64,000 nucleotides of DNA from assembly GCF_000243095.1 (NCBI RefSeq), contig NZ_AHJE01000023.1:1-64000 (forward strand), in the 5' to 3' direction. Made by a program: the position numbers and the translations under genes. Source of the stretch: Cupriavidus basilensis OR16 (GTDB lineage: Bacteria > Pseudomonadota > Gammaproteobacteria > Burkholderiales > Burkholderiaceae). The notes beneath the pieces were generated by a model. The model made no database searches. It worked only from the letters and a program-made list of their open reading frames with translations, and was not told where the DNA came from. Below, in pieces: positions 62,582-64,000 of the stretch; positions within the stretch are counted from its first letter, which is position 1, and every line of letters starts with the position of its first letter.

Positions 62582-64000
62582 AATGGCCATGCCCACGCTG
62601 GCTGTCGCCACGATGGTCTGGCCTTCGATGAAATGCGCTCGGCCGGCTGCGTGCACGATGGCCTGGGCGATGCGCTCCAACATGGCGATGTTGAGCGCAT
62701 CGTCCAGCACGATGCCGAATTCGTCGCCGCCGATGCGGGCCACCGCGTCGCCAGCGCGCACGCAGGCGGACAGGCGCGCGCCGAAGGCGGCCAGCAGTTG
62801 GTCGCCTGCGGCGTGCCCATAGGTGTCATTGATGGTCTTGAAATCGTCAACGTCCACAAGCAGGAGGGCGGCGCTGCCGTGGTTCGCGCCAGCCCGGGCC
62901 ATGGCCTCCGCCATGCGCCGGTCGAACCCCTTGCGGTTAAGCAGGCCCGTGAGGTGGTCCGTGAGCGTCTGCGCTTCCAGGCTGCGCATCTTCTGGCGCT
63001 CGCTGGTCACGTTGCGCGCGAACATGTACAGGCCCTGGACCGCGTCCTTGTTGTCATTCCAGGCGGGCTGGTAGGTGACCTCCATGTACTCGTCGCCATC
63101 CTTGCCTTCCAGGCTGAAGGTGACCGAGGTGCCACGGTAAGCCTGTTCCAGGTAAGGCTTCGATGCCACGTAGCTGGGGGTGCCCCAAAGCTCGCGCACC
63201 GTGAGCCCGACAATCTGCCGCACCGGCAGGTTGAACCGCTGCGCGTAAGCCTCGTTGACGAAGACATAGCGCTCGCTCATGTCGATGAACGAGACAAAGT
63301 CCGGCACATGGTTGGCGATGGCCTCGATGCGCTTCTCGCTCTCGGCGGCGCGATCCTTGGCGGCGCTGAGCGCGGCTTCCCGCTCGGAGAGCTGGTGCAT
63401 GACCGCGCCGAAGGTGGCGGCCAGTTCGCCGATCTCGTCATTGCGCCCCGTTGGCAGCGCAGCCAGCGCGGCAGGATCCTTGGGCACCTCTCTAACTACG
63501 CGATGCAGCAGTTCCAGCGGCGCCAGCATGCTCCGTATCACCAGCCACATCAGCAGCGCGGCCAGCAACAGCGAAATGCCGGCGACCACCACCGTCTTGC
63601 CGCGGGCTTCCGCCAGCGGGGCATAGGCTTCATTGGCAGGCAGGACGGAAACCACCTCCCAGCCATTCGATTCGAGCAGGTAGCGCGCCACGACAGGCTG
63701 CGTCGGGCTGACGATTTCCCATTCGGCAGGTGGCGAATCAAGGCCGCAGGTCTCGCCAAGCGCCTTCGCCGGCGTCATCACCTTCGACGGATCGGGATGC
63801 ATGACGTAGCGCGGGTTCGTGCCGGAGGAGACCAGGCAATAGCTGCCGGTCAGGCCAATCCGGCCGTGCGCCAGCTGGCCAAGAAAGTTGCTCTCGGTGA
63901 AATTCAACACACCGCCAACCACGGCCACCAGCTTCCCGTCCGGGCCAAGCAGGGGCACGGCAAGCACAACGCCGGGCGAATCGCTCATCCGGCCCCGCAG
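62432..64000 (-). CDS. Membrane GGDEF sensor protein, C-terminus lost (partial at window edge)
   Basis: From the right edge the protein shows a periplasmic sensor domain (dCache-like), a membrane segment (VVVAGISLLLAALLMWLVI), a HAMP-like linker, a PAS domain (VFVNEAYAQRFNLP) and a diguanylate cyclase domain with the active-site string GGDEF preceded by ARI. Members make cyclic di-GMP. After TASVGMAIHYPDA (near 62580) the expected last helix (with LLxxADxALYxAK) is missing and 45 unrelated residues follow, at the junction with the GNAT gene. The start is beyond the window. Confidence 0.85.
   Translation of the reverse strand: MRGRMSDSPGVVLAVPLLGPDGKLVAVVGGVLNFTESNFLGQLAHGRIGLTGSYCLVSSGTNPRYVMHPDPSKVMTPAKALGETCGLDSPPAEWEIVSPTQPVVARYLLESNGWEVVSVLPANEAYAPLAEARGKTVVVAGISLLLAALLMWLVIRSMLAPLELLHRVVREVPKDPAALAALPTGRNDEIGELAATFGAVMHQLSEREAALSAAKDRAAESEKRIEAIANHVPDFVSFIDMSERYVFVNEAYAQRFNLPVRQIVGLTVRELWGTPSYVASKPYLEQAYRGTSVTFSLEGKDGDEYMEVTYQPAWNDNKDAVQGLYMFARNVTSERQKMRSLEAQTLTDHLTGLLNRKGFDRRMAEAMARAGANHGSAALLLVDVDDFKTINDTYGHAAGDQLLAAFGARLSACVRAGDAVARIGGDEFGIVLDDALNIAMLERIAQAIVHAAGRAHFIEGQTIVATASVGMAIHYPDARRARRFRSMESAMGWLQRLLWPQGGHGAAGRDHPHDLVALLRRL

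Noticed and set aside
1..64000. tRNA, rRNA or prophage genes
   Set aside because: No tRNA-like cloverleaf, rRNA sequence or phage structural gene was seen on reading either strand.

Overview
This window looks like a chromosome segment from a high-GC betaproteobacterium of the order Burkholderiales, most likely Cupriavidus or a close relative. The basis is the high GC content and codon use, the eight Bug/TctC-type solute receptors (six intact, two broken), and the mixture of small catabolic operons each with its own LysR, GntR, AraC or Lrp regulator. There are no rRNA, tRNA, CRISPR or housekeeping genes, so it reads as an accessory catabolic region.

Layout. 0.4-6.6 kb: a LysR regulator divergent from a 2-hydroxyacid oxidase, an RraA-type aldolase, a 2-hydroxyacid dehydrogenase and two Bug receptors. 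6.7-12 kb: a fatty-acid-hydroxylase-like protein, an MFS transporter, an iron alcohol dehydrogenase with an alpha/beta hydrolase, and a GntR gene with a damaged start. 12-15.5 kb: a secreted M20 dipeptidase, an unfamiliar UDG-like protein and a non-coding stretch. 15.5-30.4 kb: a Baeyer-Villiger-type operon (double-domain acyl-CoA dehydrogenase, Bug receptor, zinc alcohol dehydrogenase, monooxygenase) split by an 8.5 kb IS21-like insertion carrying a PQQ dehydrogenase, an OprB porin and an isochorismatase-family hydrolase. 31-39 kb: an MBL-fold hydrolase, cupin, AraC regulator, TRIC channel, GDT1 manganese exporter with a yybP-ykoY riboswitch, NADAR protein, and an amidase/Bug operon with a GntR regulator. 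39-44.2 kb: an Lrp regulator divergent from an aromatic aminotransferase, RidA, a porin and an amino acid permease. 44.2-49.5 kb: a TonB receptor, a dehydrogenase and two Bug genes, all damaged. 49.6-54.2 kb: an IlvD/Edd dehydratase, RraA and Bug operon with a divergent GntR gene. 55-60.3 kb: a CoA transferase, an AtuA-like protein, a GntR/UTRA regulator and a Bug receptor. 60.6-64 kb: a small helical protein, LysR, GNAT and a GGDEF sensor running off the right edge.

Three patterns cut across the operons. (1) The 14-bp palindrome ACTAATATATTAGT, or a 13/14 match, occurs at four promoters (7602, 9197, 11302, 53337), linking three loci and two GntR genes into a candidate regulon. (2) The insertion 17880-26402 has IS21-like ends and a 5-bp target duplication; removing it and one ATACC copy restores a 366-codon alcohol dehydrogenase exactly in frame. 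(3) Short tandem duplications are frequent in operon spacers and in genes (13 bp in the aminotransferase, 20 bp in the AtuA gene, 18 and 15 bp in frame elsewhere), and at least seven loci carry out-of-frame or junction deletions. Either this region is decaying or the assembly has systematic errors; raw reads would decide.
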